Below are positions 11,900-21,359 of a stretch of 64,000 nt of DNA, one piece after another. Position numbers and translations under genes: made by a program. Source of the stretch: Azospirillum sp. (GTDB lineage Bacteria > Pseudomonadota > Alphaproteobacteria > Azospirillales > Azospirillaceae). Position 1 is the first letter of the stretch, and each line of letters begins with the position of its first letter. The DNA is taken from assembly GCA_027486405.1 (NCBI GenBank), contig JAIXPD010000028.1:1-64000 (forward strand), written 5' to 3'. A model generated the notes under the pieces. That model did no database searches. It was not told the DNA's origin and saw only the letters and a program-made list of their open reading frames with translations.

Positions 11900-13218
11900 A
11901 GGGCGTTCTCCGCTAAGGTTTCGGCGTCACGGACGCGGATGTCGCCGGACATCAGCTTGGGCAGCAGAAGGTCGCGGGTTTGGGCGAGGGTTTGGGATTC
12001 CTCTCCGTTTGCTCTAATCTGCTCGAACATCGGCTGAATCAATGCACCGAAGGCAGACCAAACGCCCTCGCTAGGAATAAAAACCAAATAGGATGCAAGC
12101 GCTTCAGTGCGTGCGCGTTGGCGCCCGGATGTGCCTGTCATGCTTTGAATGGCATGGGATCGAAACGCTGGGTCACGCGCCAACAAGTAAGTATAGGTTG
12201 GTGGAACTGGTGGTTTCGAGCGAAGAACGATAAATTCTGTAGACCCCCACCCTACGGCATGATGGTCAAGAGATTGAACAAATGCCGTCTTGCCATTCTC
12301 TAGGCACGGCGTAATCCGAGCAAAGAGTGTATCCCCATTCCTGAAGCGCATTCCAGACGTAAACTCACGCTCAACAGCAACATCAGGGATTGGACCGGAT
12401 GTTGGCAGAGCCGCCATATCAAGGTAAGGAGCACTAATCCCCACCTTTAGTGGTTCGCGTGGATTTAGCTCAACAATATCGTCAAGTGCACCATATCGCC
12501 AGCTCTCTGGCTTTCCTTCATCATCCAGCTGATCAGGAAAGAGGGACCAGATATCATCAGCCAGATAAGGCGCGCGGCCTTCGGCTTTGGCGCGGGTCGG
12601 GCCGAAATCGACGAACCAATCCTTGAAGATCGCCCGTGCCATCCCCTCCAGCGTCTCATTCATCCGCCGGTTCAACTCGATCTTGTCGTCGAGCGACCCT
12701 AGAATTGATGCAATTGACTTCTGAATTGACAATGGTGGCACAGGTATTTTGAATGATCTTAAAGAAGACAAGGGTTGCCCAATGCCAGGTGTACCAACCT
12801 GAGAGGAGTATTTCATAATTTCACTGCGCCCAGCGCGGGAGCGGAAAAAATAATAAACAAAAATTGGGTTGGCTTTTTCCTCGTCCAATTCGATTTTCAT
12901 CAAGCTTGTTGACAAGAAATAGCGAGATTGCGCATCTTGCGGTATTAGTGCAACTTCTCCGATAGATCCTCGATGCGGAAAGACAAGATCACCGGCCTTA
13001 ACAACGCAGCGCGGCATCGAATCTGCAAAATCGTCGGATATAAAAACCCAATCTCCTTTCCAAGCCCGGCTGTCGGATATGTTCATTCCACGAATAACTG
13101 GAACGCCTGATTGGGTATAAGTGTCCGCTTTCATAGCGGAACCAAACGGGCCAATGGCAATCGCGCCATTCTTAGACGCGGCCAAACTGCCCAGTTCCAC
13201 TTCAGCCCATTCATCCAT
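11896..13218 (-). CDS. hsdS: type I restriction-modification specificity subunit S
   Basis: 440 residues with two target-recognition domains and two conserved spacer regions, the first carrying [20 protein letters not shown] and a following [18 protein letters not shown] helix. The second half ends with [20 protein letters not shown], the matching coiled coil. It sets the bipartite DNA site read by both modification and restriction complexes. Base composition of the recognition domains is clearly more AT-rich than neighbours, usual for exchanged TRDs. ATG 13218 overlaps the end of the short gene upstream by 8 bases; a TTG at 13236 is in frame but less likely. Confidence 0.93.
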
Positions 13219-13408
13219 TGAAATCAACCTCAGCAACCTTCGCCCGGATCATTGCTGTCAATTTTTCAGCCTCACCGAACTGTTGTTCCAATGCCTTCGT
13301 CACCGCCGCAAACCGTTCCGCAAACGGCACGTCATCATCCTCAACGTCCGCCGTCCAGGCGACGCGACCCAGCGGCCTTCCGCTGGGATCGTTGATGGTG
13401 GGCATCAT
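13211..13408 (-). CDS. 65-residue protein matching the C-terminal tail of HsdM
   Basis: The segment [14 protein letters not shown] is shared exactly with the HsdM C-terminus encoded near 14345, and the following EAEKLTAMIRAKV helix also resembles HsdM tails. The methyltransferase core is absent. The ATG overlaps the stop of the nucleotidyltransferase gene (ATGA) and the end overlaps the hsdS start, so it is probably translated. It is best read as a left-over or duplicated hsdM 3' end created when the HEPN/nucleotidyltransferase pair entered the operon. It could still supply a helix that docks to HsdS, but that is speculation. Confidence 0.7.
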   Translation of the reverse strand: MMPTINDPSGRPLGRVAWTADVEDDDVPFAERFAAVTKALEQQFGEAEKLTAMIRAKVAEVDFNG

Positions 13409-13794
13409 GGGCCGCGCTCCGGCGGGGCCGTGACGGTGGGCGCGTCCGGTTGCGTCTCGTCGCGCAGATCGGCTTGGGTGAACAGCCGTGTGACCACACG
13501 GTCGATGTGATCCTTCAGCGGCGGGTGATCGATCCGGTCATAGGCGACGACATCCACCGTCAGCGCCAAATGGCTCGATTGGAACGCAGACCAAATGCGG
13601 TCACAGGTTGCCTCGTCCACCGCGCCGTAGAGAACCAGATCAACGTCGGAGTTGGGCCGGGCCGCGCCCGTTGCGCGCGACCCGAACAGGCCGACCCATG
13701 CGATCCGATCCGCATAGGGGGCCAGAACATCGCGGATGGTCCGGCGTTGCTGGTCGGTCAACCGATGGTCCGCCATCTCAGCCATGGGCGTCAT
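13405..13794 (-). CDS. MNT-type minimal nucleotidyltransferase (MntA-like antitoxin)
   Basis: 129 residues with the DNA polymerase beta-like nucleotidyltransferase signature: GSRATG, then SDVDLVL about ten residues later, and a third acidic residue in LTVDVV. These give the GSx10DxD plus D metal site, so the enzyme should be active. In HepT/MntA (type VII) toxin-antitoxin pairs, MntA adds AMP units to the toxin's tyrosine and silences it. It follows the HEPN gene with overlap. The ATG at 13794 is preceded by GGAAAG; ATGs at 13785 and 13776 are alternatives. Its position inside a restriction operon suggests it guards or regulates the system (inference). Confidence 0.88.
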   Translation of the reverse strand: MTPMAEMADHRLTDQQRRTIRDVLAPYADRIAWVGLFGSRATGAARPNSDVDLVLYGAVDEATCDRIWSAFQSSHLALTVDVVAYDRIDHPPLKDHIDRVVTRLFTQADLRDETQPDAPTVTAPPERGP

Positions 13795-14224
13795 CCACGC
13801 GTCTTTCCAGCATCCACAGGTGCAGGGCGTCCAGGATCGGCAGATAATCGGTCTGAATGTCGGCGATCACCCGTTCAAAGCTTTTAAAGCTGTAGGTGTG
13901 GGCCATCTTGTTGCGCGCGTCCAGGGCGCGCATCCACACGTCACCGTGTTCGATGATCTTCGCCGCAAAAGCGGCCCGAATCACCGATGCGGGTGTGATC
14001 ATCTCCAGAACAACGCCTTGGCTGTCGAGATAGTCTTTCAACAGTTTCCAAGCCAGTTCCCAGGTGTATTCAAACCGCTGAACAACGCCTTCCTTTTCCA
14101 ATTGCGTCAACGGGCGTTCCTGTTGCGTTTCCATAGCCTCGCGCAGCAACGAAAACGCGCGGCGGTAATTGTCGAAACGATACACCCACCGGGGGGGATC
14201 GGCGGTTGGCGTGTTGGGTGTCAT
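13778..14224 (-). CDS. HEPN-domain protein (HepT-like toxin, HI0074 family)
   Basis: 148 residues, all-helical, of the nucleotidyltransferase substrate-binding family. The toxin motif Rx4HxY is intact as RNKMAHTY near residue 104, containing the catalytic R and H of HEPN ribonucleases and the tyrosine modified by MntA partners. Its ATG overlaps the hsdM stop (ATGA at 14221-14224), and the partner nucleotidyltransferase overlaps its end. Toxin RNase activity is known for the family, not shown here. Its expression is tied to hsdM, so any loss of the operon would remove toxin and antitoxin together. Confidence 0.88.
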   Translation of the reverse strand: MTPNTPTADPPRWVYRFDNYRRAFSLLREAMETQQERPLTQLEKEGVVQRFEYTWELAWKLLKDYLDSQGVVLEMITPASVIRAAFAAKIIEHGDVWMRALDARNKMAHTYSFKSFERVIADIQTDYLPILDALHLWMLERRVDDAHG

Positions 14225-15837
14225 GCGCTTTCCCCTCCATGGGCAATCGAGCGGAGCGCCTGCCGGATGCGCGCGTTCAACTGGTCGCCGTCCGCCATTT
14301 GGCCTTCAAGACGCTGCTGCAACGCCGCAAACCGTTCCGCGAACGGCACGTCGTCGTCCTCGACATCCGCCGCGCCGACGTAGCGGCCCGGCGTCAGCAC
14401 ATAATTATGCGCCTTGATCTCGTCCAGCGTCGCGGATTTGCAGAAGCCCGGCGCATCCTCATAGGTGCCCGCGTCCGCCTCTCCGCGCCACGCGTGATAG
14501 ACCCCGGCGATCTTCGCCACGTCCTCGTCCGACAGTTCCCGGCGGGTGCGGTCGGCCATGAAGCCCAGCTTGCGGGCGTCGATGAACAGAAGTTCGCCGC
14601 GCCGGTCGCGGAAGCGGCCATTCGTCTTGTTGCGGGACAGGAACCACAGGCAGGCGGGAATCTGGGTGGAAAAGAACAACTGCCCCGGCAGGGCGATCAT
14701 GCAATCCACCACGTCGGCCTCGACCATGGCGCGGCGGATGACGTCCTCGCCATTCTGCGCCGACGACATCGACCCGTTCGCCAGCACCACCCCCGCCGTG
14801 CCGTTGGGGGCGAGGTGGTGCAGGATGTGTTGGAGCCACGCGTAATTGGCGTTGCCGACCGGCGGCGCGCCATAGGCCCAGCGGGCATCCTCGCGCAGCC
14901 GCTCGCCGCCCCAATCCGACACGTTGAAGGGCGGGTTGGCCAGGATGAAGTCGAACTTCTTGTCGCGCCATTCGTCCTTGTGGAAGCTGCCCTCGTTGTT
15001 CCAGGCGATGCCGCTGGCGTCGATGCCGCGCACCGCCAGATTCATCTTGGCCAGCCGCCATGTGGTGTAATTGCTTTCCTGCCCATAGATGGCAAGCTGG
15101 CCGATCCGCCCGCCATGCGCCTCCAGAAACCGTTCGGTCTGCACGAACATGCCGCCGGAGCCGCAGCAGGGATCATACACCCGCCCCTCCACCCCGCGCG
15201 CCGGATCGGGGAAGGGTTCCAGCATGTCCACCAGCACCCGCACGACCGAGCGGGGCGTGTAGAACTCGCCGCCGCGCTTGCCTTCCGCGCCAGCGAAGCC
15301 GCCCAGGAAATACTCATAGACACGGCCCAGCAGGTCACGCGCCGCCCCACCCTCCACGCCAAGGGCGATGCCGGAAATCAGGTTGACCAACTCGCCCACC
15401 ATCACCTTGTCGAGGGCGGGGCGGTTGTAATCCTTGGGCAGAACGCCTTTCAGCGTCGGGTTTTCCGCCTCGATCGCCGCCATCGCCTCGTCAATCAGCT
15501 TGCCGATGGTCGGCTGCGGGGCGTTGGCCTGAAGATGCGACCAGCGCGCCTCCTTCGGCACCCAGAAGATGTTTTCACCGATGTATTCGTCGCGATCCTC
15601 CGCCGCCAACGGATCTTCCCGCAGCAGGGTGTCATGGCGCGCCTCGAAGGCCAGCGAGATGTGGCGCAGGAAGATCAGGCCAAGAACGACGTGTTTGTAA
15701 TCCGACGGCTCCAGATTCTTGCGGAGTTTGTCGGCGGCCAGGAACAGGTCGCGCTCCAGATCCGTCTGCTTTTCCTGGGGCGCGGTCTTTTGCGGCTTCG
15801 CGGTCTCGGGATTCTTGCGCGGACGGCCTCTTGCCAT
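14221..15837 (-). CDS. hsdM: type I restriction-modification DNA methyltransferase subunit M
   Basis: 538 residues. An N-terminal helical domain ([20 protein letters not shown]) is followed by the N6-adenine methyltransferase core with the SAM motif [11 protein letters not shown] near residue 222 and catalytic NPPF near 300. It methylates adenine in the site chosen by HsdS and is also needed for restriction. First gene of the operon, with AAGGAC ahead of the ATG. The C-terminal [14 protein letters not shown] tail is repeated in the short gene at 13211-13408. Confidence 0.95.
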   Translation of the reverse strand: MARGRPRKNPETAKPQKTAPQEKQTDLERDLFLAADKLRKNLEPSDYKHVVLGLIFLRHISLAFEARHDTLLREDPLAAEDRDEYIGENIFWVPKEARWSHLQANAPQPTIGKLIDEAMAAIEAENPTLKGVLPKDYNRPALDKVMVGELVNLISGIALGVEGGAARDLLGRVYEYFLGGFAGAEGKRGGEFYTPRSVVRVLVDMLEPFPDPARGVEGRVYDPCCGSGGMFVQTERFLEAHGGRIGQLAIYGQESNYTTWRLAKMNLAVRGIDASGIAWNNEGSFHKDEWRDKKFDFILANPPFNVSDWGGERLREDARWAYGAPPVGNANYAWLQHILHHLAPNGTAGVVLANGSMSSAQNGEDVIRRAMVEADVVDCMIALPGQLFFSTQIPACLWFLSRNKTNGRFRDRRGELLFIDARKLGFMADRTRRELSDEDVAKIAGVYHAWRGEADAGTYEDAPGFCKSATLDEIKAHNYVLTPGRYVGAADVEDDDVPFAERFAALQQRLEGQMADGDQLNARIRQALRSIAHGGESA

Positions 15838-16499
15838 GACAGATGTCCTTCAACGAATTGGGTAGGCGCGCGGTCTCGTGGTGTCTTCGCCGGATATCGC
15901 CGCGTTCGCATCATACTGTCCAAAGATCAAGTGCGAAGGCGGCCTGACGGGCGCGCAGCCCCTTGATGTCCCTTCGTAGCCTGTCCTCTTCTCCAGCGCC
16001 ACAACCGCCTTGGCCGCAGCCGGTCGCGTCGGAATCGGGATGGCGAGCTTGGACAATTCTCGTATTTGGAGCAATGGGGTTGTTGAGTCAGGCATGTGTC
16101 CTGCCGACAGTTCTTGCCCCGGTGGCGAGAGAGACGGCGGCGAGCGTCTTCGCGGCCGTGTAAGGCGTGACCAGCCACCTCTTGGCGGAAGCGCTGGCGG
16201 CTTCCGTGACATCTTCATAGGGGGGCGGAACAGGCACAGGGTCGGAAGGAGCGCCGTTGCCAGCGGGATTCATCACCGATGCCAGCATCGTATGGAAGAA
16301 GATCTGGCTCGCAAGCTCAATGGCGAACGAATCGCCGCTTAGCGACGCAACGGTCGCGTCGGCTTCAAATGAATCGTTCTGAGGGGGATGGGCGATTTTT
16401 GTCCGGCTTTGTCCGCCGACATCCGCTCCCGTTGTTCCGTATTTTTTCCATACGGCCTGCATGGATCGAGCAGGAGGGGAGCTAAGCCCTTGAAATCGG
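15838..16499 (-). other. gap between hsdM and tRNA-Gly, no recognised gene
   Basis: About 660 bases at the tRNA-proximal end of the putative island, where an integrase gene would be expected. None is recognisable. The longest minus-strand frame (16088-16462, 124 codons) and a 66-codon plus-strand frame ending at 16163 (with a hydrophobic stretch and LLSQAC) match nothing I know and have no convincing start signals. The stretch may be decayed mobile-element DNA. Confidence 0.4.
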
Positions 16500-16573
16500 T
16501 GGAGCGGGTGAAGGGAATCGAACCCTCGTCGTAAGCTTGGGAAGCTTCTGCTCTACCATTGAGCTACACCCGC
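16500..16573 (-). tRNA. tRNA-Gly (CCC)
   Basis: A 74-nt cloverleaf with acceptor GCGGGTG/CACCCGC, anticodon loop TTCCCAA (anticodon CCC), T arm GAGGGTTCGATTCCCTT and encoded CCA. Its 3' end faces the accessory segment and is partly repeated at 3645-3682, so it is a likely integration target. The base pair at the far end of the anticodon stem is a mismatch. Confidence 0.93.
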
Positions 16574-16658
16574 GCGCCCGGTGTTTATAGGGGAGCGTCG
16601 CGGCGGATTCAAGCGTTCCGTGCACGGAAAACACAACAGCCGACACGAACGCGGAAAA

Positions 16659-17513
16659 TCATGTCGCGGCGGGGGCTGGGCTGGTGGTGGGCGATGGGGC
16701 GGGGGTGGGGCGGCCGGAGACGGCGCGGGCCACGCCTTGGGCGATGCTGCGTTGGCAATGATCGGCCAGGGCCTTGCGGTTGGGGAAGTCGTCGATCGTC
16801 ACCGGCGGGTGGAACTCCACCTCCACCGTCATGCCCCCCAGTTGGAAGACCTGCCAGAGATGCGGGGCGAGGTCCATGTCGCCGTACCAGGCGTAGAAGG
16901 GGCGGAAGGCCACCCCCATCGGGATGCCGTCCAGGCGGGTCGGGGTGACGCTGATCGGTTGGACGGTCAGGGGCTGGTCGCCGATCCGGCGGGAGGCCAC
17001 GGCGAACAGGGCCGATTTGAAAGGCAGGGTGCGGTTGCCGTCGCTCGACGTGCCTTCCGGGAACAGGATCAGGCTGTCGCCCGCCTCCAGGCGGTCGCCG
17101 ATGTCGTCGCGCTGCTTGCCCACGCTCGACCGCGCCCTGCGTTCCACGAACACCGTGCGCGACAGCTTGGCGAGCAGCCCGAAGAAGGGCCAGCCCGCGA
17201 CCTCCGACTTGGCGACGAAGGAAGCGGGCAGCAAGGCCCCCAGCACCGTGATGTCGAGGTAGGAGGAGTGGTTGGACACGAACAGCACCGGCCCGCTGGC
17301 CATCCGCTCGCCCCGGACCACCAGCTCCAGCCCCAGCAGGCGGGCGCACAGCCGGTGGTAGAAGATGGGCAGGCGTCGGGAGAGCGGCGAGCGCAGAGCC
17401 ACCGCCAGCCCCTGGGCTGGGATCAGCAGCAAGGTCAGCAGAAGATACAGCGTCAGGCGCAGCGCGCCACGCCCCACCGATCCCAACGCGCGCGCGGTGT
17501 CGTCCGTCGTCAT
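16659..17513 (-). CDS. olsA: 1-acyl-sn-glycerol-3-phosphate acyltransferase family; probable OlsA
   Basis: 284 residues of the PlsC/lysophospholipid acyltransferase family. The catalytic NHSSYLD (HX4D) lies near residue 80 and the acceptor-site motif FPEGTSS near 153. One hydrophobic segment (LRLTLYLLLTLLLIPAQGLAV) near the N-terminus anchors it in the inner membrane. It follows olsB on the same strand by about 80 bases, the arrangement of ornithine-lipid operons, where OlsA adds the second acyl chain to lyso-ornithine lipid. It could also serve as a general PlsC. The C-terminus ends in a Pro/Ala/Thr-rich tail. ATG 17513 is chosen over an upstream in-frame codon. Confidence 0.85.
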   Translation of the reverse strand: MTTDDTARALGSVGRGALRLTLYLLLTLLLIPAQGLAVALRSPLSRRLPIFYHRLCARLLGLELVVRGERMASGPVLFVSNHSSYLDITVLGALLPASFVAKSEVAGWPFFGLLAKLSRTVFVERRARSSVGKQRDDIGDRLEAGDSLILFPEGTSSDGNRTLPFKSALFAVASRRIGDQPLTVQPISVTPTRLDGIPMGVAFRPFYAWYGDMDLAPHLWQVFQLGGMTVEVEFHPPVTIDDFPNRKALADHCQRSIAQGVARAVSGRPTPAPSPTTSPAPAAT

Positions 17514-17595
17514 GCTGTGTGTCCGCCGTTCTCTGTTCACCACATCGGGGGGCGCATCGGGGAGAGGGGCCGCATCGGCGGGTGCCGATGCGCCA

Positions 17596-18417
17596 TCAAC
17601 CGGGCTGGCTGTCGCGGTTGCGCCGCTCGTAATGCTTGAAATACTTGTCGGTGATGAGGTCGGTCTTCACCACGATGCAGACGTCCGTGGTGTTGAACTG
17701 ATGGTCGATCACCCCGCCGTCGCCGACAAAACCGCCCAGCCGCAGATACCCTTTGATGAGCGGCGGTAGGACGTTCAGCGCCCGGCGCGGATCGATCCGG
17801 TCCTTTTCCATCAGATTCATCGACACATAACGGTCGGGCAACGCGGTGGCGCGCAGCTCCGGCGGGGCCAGATGGTGATGATGGAGGTACGCCAGCGGTT
17901 CGGCCAGAGCCGCCGGGTCGGTGCCGGGCAGGCTGGCGCAGCCGAACATCAGGGCGATGTCATGCTGGAAGACGTAGGAGGCGATGCCCCGCCACAGCAA
18001 CTGCATGCTGCCGCGCGTGCGGTAGCCGGAGTCCACGCAGGACCGCCCCAGTTCCAGAACCTCACCGGGGTAATTGGCCAGCGGGCTGATGTCGTATTCG
18101 TCGCTGGAATAGAAGCGTCCGACCTGCTCGGCGGCGGGGCGGCGGATCAGCCGGTAGGTGCCGACCACCATCTCCGGCCCGTCGCCGCGCGCGTGGTCGA
18201 TCACCAGGAGATGGTCGCACAGCGCGTCGAACGGATCGAAGTCGCGCAGGCGCGCCTTCATCGCGTCGGACGGGATGGCCGCCATTTCATCGTAAAACAC
18301 GCGGTAGCGCAGGGCCTGCGCCCAGTCGATTTCAGCGGCGGACTCGGCCAGCCGCACTTCCAGGGACCCCATCCGAAGATCGGAGGATTCGCCCTGGTCC
18401 ACGCTCGTATCAGCCAT
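17596..18417 (-). CDS. olsB: L-ornithine N(alpha)-acyltransferase OlsB (GNAT-like)
   Basis: 273 residues of the OlsB/hemolysin-like acyltransferase family, which transfers a 3-hydroxyacyl group from ACP to ornithine in the first step of phosphorus-free ornithine lipid synthesis. Recognisable segments are LRYRVFYDEM near residue 45, EVLELGRSCVDSGYRTRG near 130 and the C-terminal GYLRLGGFVGDGGVIDHQFN. The ATG at 18417 starts just ahead of the family region. It lies upstream of olsA, probably co-transcribed. Such lipids replace phospholipids under phosphate limitation in many alphaproteobacteria. Confidence 0.88.
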   Translation of the reverse strand: MADTSVDQGESSDLRMGSLEVRLAESAAEIDWAQALRYRVFYDEMAAIPSDAMKARLRDFDPFDALCDHLLVIDHARGDGPEMVVGTYRLIRRPAAEQVGRFYSSDEYDISPLANYPGEVLELGRSCVDSGYRTRGSMQLLWRGIASYVFQHDIALMFGCASLPGTDPAALAEPLAYLHHHHLAPPELRATALPDRYVSMNLMEKDRIDPRRALNVLPPLIKGYLRLGGFVGDGGVIDHQFNTTDVCIVVKTDLITDKYFKHYERRNRDSQPG

Positions 18418-18600
18418 ATCGAGGATTCGCTGCTGTGGTTCGCGAGGATGTGGCGCGCCGCACGCCCCTGTCACACCGGGAGCAAGTGACCAGGCACAGG
18501 AAACGCGAGCGCGCGCACATGGACAGGCATACCACAGAGCGACGGGAGACGGTCAACCGCCATTGTCCGGTCCCGCATGGACGGGTCCCGGACGCTTGGC

Positions 18601-19017
18601 TCAGGCGGCCCCGCGACGGGCGCGCGTGCCCAAACCGATCTGCTTGGCCAGCGAGCTGCGCTGGCGCGCGTAGTTCGGCGCGACCATCGGATAATCGGTC
18701 GGCAGCCCCCAACGGTCGCGGTATTCTTCCGGCGACATGTTGTAGGCGGTCTTCAGATGGCGCTTCAGCATTTTCAGCTTTTTGCCGTCTTCCAGGCACA
18801 CGATGTAATCGGGCGTCACCGACTTCTTGATGGGAACGGCGGGTTGCGGGCGCTCTTCCGTCACCACCGGCTCGGTGCCAACGGTGGCCAACGACTTGTA
18901 GACCTGTTCGATCAAGGTCGGGAGGTCGGACAAGGCCACTGTATTGTTCGAGACATGCGCGGCAACGATCTCTGTGGTCAGAGACAACAGCGCGTTGGAA
19001 GGGGACCCGGTGGTCAT
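18601..19017 (-). CDS. mucR: MucR/Ros family zinc-finger transcriptional regulator
   Basis: 138 residues with the MucR family zinc-finger region: YIVCLEDGKKLKMLKRHL, then YNMSPEEYRDRWGLP. The first C and paired H residues form the Ros-type zinc site. The N-terminal part is the oligomerisation region. MucR proteins are nucleoid-associated regulators of exopolysaccharide, motility and cell-cycle genes in alphaproteobacteria. It is transcribed away from the tusA-like gene on the other strand. Confidence 0.93.
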   Translation of the reverse strand: MTTGSPSNALLSLTTEIVAAHVSNNTVALSDLPTLIEQVYKSLATVGTEPVVTEERPQPAVPIKKSVTPDYIVCLEDGKKLKMLKRHLKTAYNMSPEEYRDRWGLPTDYPMVAPNYARQRSSLAKQIGLGTRARRGAA

Positions 19018-19107
19018 GTAAGCTTGCTCCACAGCATTCGTTCCTCTCCATATAAAGAGGTTTTCCGTAAGGTGCAATATCCATCCTTTGCTGTCAAAGA
19101 GGAAGAT

Positions 19108-19362
19108 GTGACCGAAAAAAACTCTGCTGACTTGTTTATCGACATCACGACCCAGGTCTGTCCGTTGACCTTCGTCAAAACCAAGTTGATGGTCGAACGA
19201 ATGGCGGTCGGGCAGACCCTTGAAGTCCGCCTGAACGCTGGTGAACCCTTGGAAAATGTTCCCCGTTCCTTGGCGGAACTGGGGCACAGCATTTTGTCTC
19301 TGGAACGGGAGGATGCGGTGGGGCCGACCGGCGTCCACCGCCTGCGGGTGCGCAAGAATTGA
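19108..19362 (+). CDS. TusA-family sulfurtransferase-like protein
   Basis: 84 residues of the TusA/SirA fold. The conserved cysteine lies in TTQVCPLTFVKTKL, but the usual CPxP is CPLT here, as in several TusA-like proteins outside the tRNA-thiolation branch. The family hands sulfur as a persulfide to partner proteins. The GTG start at 19108 is preceded by AGAGGAAG; no in-frame ATG fits. Divergent from mucR, and tail-to-tail with rimI three bases away. The exact partner is unknown. Confidence 0.82.
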   Translation: MTEKNSADLFIDITTQVCPLTFVKTKLMVERMAVGQTLEVRLNAGEPLENVPRSLAELGHSILSLEREDAVGPTGVHRLRVRKN

Positions 19363-19365
19363 CGC

Positions 19366-19836
19366 CTACACCCCTGGGATGGTGCGGCGCATCACCACAG
19401 CGGCCACGCTTCCGCCGGGGCGTGTGTAGTAACCGGGGCGCCGCCCGACCGGCTCGAAACCATTGGCCATGTAAAGAGTCCGCGCCGGGCTGTTGTCTTC
19501 GGCGACTTCGAGAAAAAGCGCCTCGGCACCCAGGTTTCGCGCGGTGCTCAGGATGGCCGTGACCAGACGGCGGCCGACGCCGCCGCGCCGGTCGGCGGGC
19601 AGGACGCCGATGGTCAGAATCTCCCCCTCGCCCGCCGCGACCCGGGCCAGGGCGAAGCCGACCGGCTCCTCCCCGCGCAGGGCCAGCAGGGCGAACCCCT
19701 CCGGCGGGCTGGACAGGCTGGCGATGGCGGCGGCGTCCCACGGCTCGTCGGGGAAGCACAGCGCGTGCAGGGCGGCCAGCGCCCCGGCGTGCAGCGGCCC
19801 GGCGGTTTGCAGATGAACGGCGTTGTCGGTCGTCAT
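19366..19836 (-). CDS. rimI: ribosomal-protein-alanine N-acetyltransferase RimI-like (GNAT)
   Basis: 156 residues of the GNAT fold. The acetyl-CoA loop is VLPADRRGGVGRRL near residue 80, followed by LEVAEDNSPARTLYMANGF, the C-terminal GNAT motif typical of RimI. RimI acetylates the N-terminal alanine of ribosomal protein S18 and other proteins. The ATG overlaps the tsaB stop by ATGA, and tsaB-rimI pairing is conserved widely, supporting the assignment. Confidence 0.9.
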   Translation of the reverse strand: MTTDNAVHLQTAGPLHAGALAALHALCFPDEPWDAAAIASLSSPPEGFALLALRGEEPVGFALARVAAGEGEILTIGVLPADRRGGVGRRLVTAILSTARNLGAEALFLEVAEDNSPARTLYMANGFEPVGRRPGYYTRPGGSVAAVVMRRTIPGV

Positions 19837-20522
19837 GCCTTGGCCTTGGGCAGGCTGACGTCGGGCGGGCGCAGATAGAAGGGATCGACCGGGCGGCCCG
19901 GTTCCCGATCCGCGCCCAGCCGGGCGACCACGGCGGCGTCCGGCACGCCGTCGCCGCTGGCCAGGGTCAGGTCGGCGCGCCCCGCCAACGCCGTCCGCAG
20001 CAGCCCGGCCCCGTCGCCCGCCAGCAGCAGCGGCCCGGTCGGCCACAGGCCACCCAGCCAGGCCGGCACGTCCGCCGGTTCCAGCATCGCGGCGTCGCCG
20101 ATGGCGGAGCGGTCCGGGCCGAAAAGCTGGAGGTAGGGTTCGGCCCGGCGGCTGTCCACCGCGACCAGAACCGCGCGCCCGGCGCGCTCGTCCTCCGGCA
20201 GCCCGTGCAGGATCGCTTCAAAGCTGGTGACGCCGACCACCGGTCGGCCATGGGCCACGGCAAAGCCGCGCGCGGCCGCCAGCGCGATGCGCAGGCCGGT
20301 GAAGGCCCCCGGCCCGACCGTGACCGCGATGCGGTCCAGATCGGCGAAGGCAACCCCGGCGTCCGCCATCACCGCTTGGGCCATCGGGACCAGGGCCTCG
20401 GCCTGGCCGCGCGCCATCGGCGGGTTGCGGCGGACGGTGACGCGCCCGTCCTCCGGCCCTTCGTCCCGCCACAGCGCGGCGGAGCATCCCGACGTCGCCG
20501 TGTCCAACCCCAAAATCTTCAT
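19833..20522 (-). CDS. tsaB: tRNA threonylcarbamoyladenosine biosynthesis protein TsaB
   Basis: 229 residues of the ASKHA-fold TsaB family, opening with MKILGLDTATSGCSAAL and containing the VTVGPGAFTGLRIALAAARG stretch near residue 65. TsaB is the inactive paralogue that bridges TsaD and TsaE in making t6A at position 37 of ANN-decoding tRNAs. tsaE is in the same window at 40614-41093. It is translationally coupled to rimI. Confidence 0.94.
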   Translation of the reverse strand: MKILGLDTATSGCSAALWRDEGPEDGRVTVRRNPPMARGQAEALVPMAQAVMADAGVAFADLDRIAVTVGPGAFTGLRIALAAARGFAVAHGRPVVGVTSFEAILHGLPEDERAGRAVLVAVDSRRAEPYLQLFGPDRSAIGDAAMLEPADVPAWLGGLWPTGPLLLAGDGAGLLRTALAGRADLTLASGDGVPDAAVVARLGADREPGRPVDPFYLRPPDVSLPKAKA

Positions 20523-20592
20523 CGTCCCGCCTTGCCCGTGCTAGACAGCACTCTCCATCCCCTCTGTTCGCAGTCAAACGGCTTTCCAAACC

Positions 20593-21141
20593 ATGCTGAT
20601 CGAGATCGCGCCCCCGGCGTACGACGTCGAACTGGACCTTCTTTACGCCACGGCGGACAATTTGTCCGGCGCGCCGATCTACCGCAACCCGGTGTGCCTG
20701 CTGCACCCGGACGCTGCGGCCCGTCTGAAAACCGCCATCGCGCTGGCGCGCGGCATCGGTTGCCGCTTTCGCGTCTACGATGCCTTCCGCCCCGCCGAGG
20801 CGCAATGGAGGCTTTGGTATGCCTTTCCCGATCCCGCCTACATCGCCGATCCGAACCTGGGGTCCAACCACACGCGCGGCGTCGCCATCGACCTGACGCT
20901 GATTGACGCGACCGGCCAGCCGCTGGACATGGGAACCGGGTTCGACGCGATGACCGAGCGGTCCCACCACGGCCGCACCGATCTGACCCTGGAGCAGCAG
21001 CGCAACCGCGCCCTGCTGTTGGGGGTGATGAGCGCGGCGGGGTGGGATCATTACGCCACGGAATGGTGGCATTATCAGTTGCCCGACCCGGAGCGCTACC
21101 CGCTGTTGACCGACGCCGCCATCGGCGGCCGGATGATGTAA
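20593..21141 (+). CDS. ddpX: D-alanyl-D-alanine dipeptidase (VanX/DdpX, peptidase M15D)
   Basis: 182 residues. The zinc ligands are visible in SNHTRGVAIDLTL (SxHxxGxAxD) near residue 95 and EWWHYQL near 157, with the catalytic glutamate in EWWH; the substrate arginine lies in DAFRPAEAQ near 60. The enzyme splits D-Ala-D-Ala, releasing D-alanine from wall turnover. No vanA/vanH ligase or dehydrogenase is near, so a recycling role is more likely than glycopeptide resistance. The last 25 bases are duplicated in tandem just after the stop. Confidence 0.92.
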   Translation: MLIEIAPPAYDVELDLLYATADNLSGAPIYRNPVCLLHPDAAARLKTAIALARGIGCRFRVYDAFRPAEAQWRLWYAFPDPAYIADPNLGSNHTRGVAIDLTLIDATGQPLDMGTGFDAMTERSHHGRTDLTLEQQRNRALLLGVMSAAGWDHYATEWWHYQLPDPERYPLLTDAAIGGRMM

Positions 21142-21166
21142 CGCCATCGGCGGCCGGATGATGCAA
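21117..21166 (+). repeat. 25-bp tandem duplication at the end of ddpX
   Basis: The unit CGCCATCGGCGGCCGGATGA followed by TGTAA (21117-21141) is repeated as the same sequence ending TGCAA (21142-21166), with a further partial copy (CGCCATCGGC). The first unit contains the ddpX stop. Confidence 0.85.
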
Positions 21167-21359
21167 CGCCATCGGCAAAGGACGACGCCCGCGTCCTTGG
21201 CGGCAAGGTTGGCGGCAAGGCGGGTTGTTGCACGGGCGCATCGCACCCGGTTCCTTTTGCGCGGCGGTGCGGTTGTGAACTTGTTCCGGCGTTGCGGACT
21301 GTGGCACACCTCTTGCGTCGATCGGGGCTGTGCCCGATCCCGTTTCACCGTGGGCCATC

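Noticed and set aside
15850..16462. Two minus-strand open frames after hsdM as integrase or second hsdS remnant
   Set aside because: No integrase catalytic motif (R..HxxR..Y) was seen, and the short IPIP similarity to HsdS spacers is too little to support a call.
20593..21141. Vancomycin-resistance gene cluster (vanX)
   Set aside because: Only the dipeptidase is present, without vanA/vanH; such dipeptidases are common in proteobacterial wall recycling.
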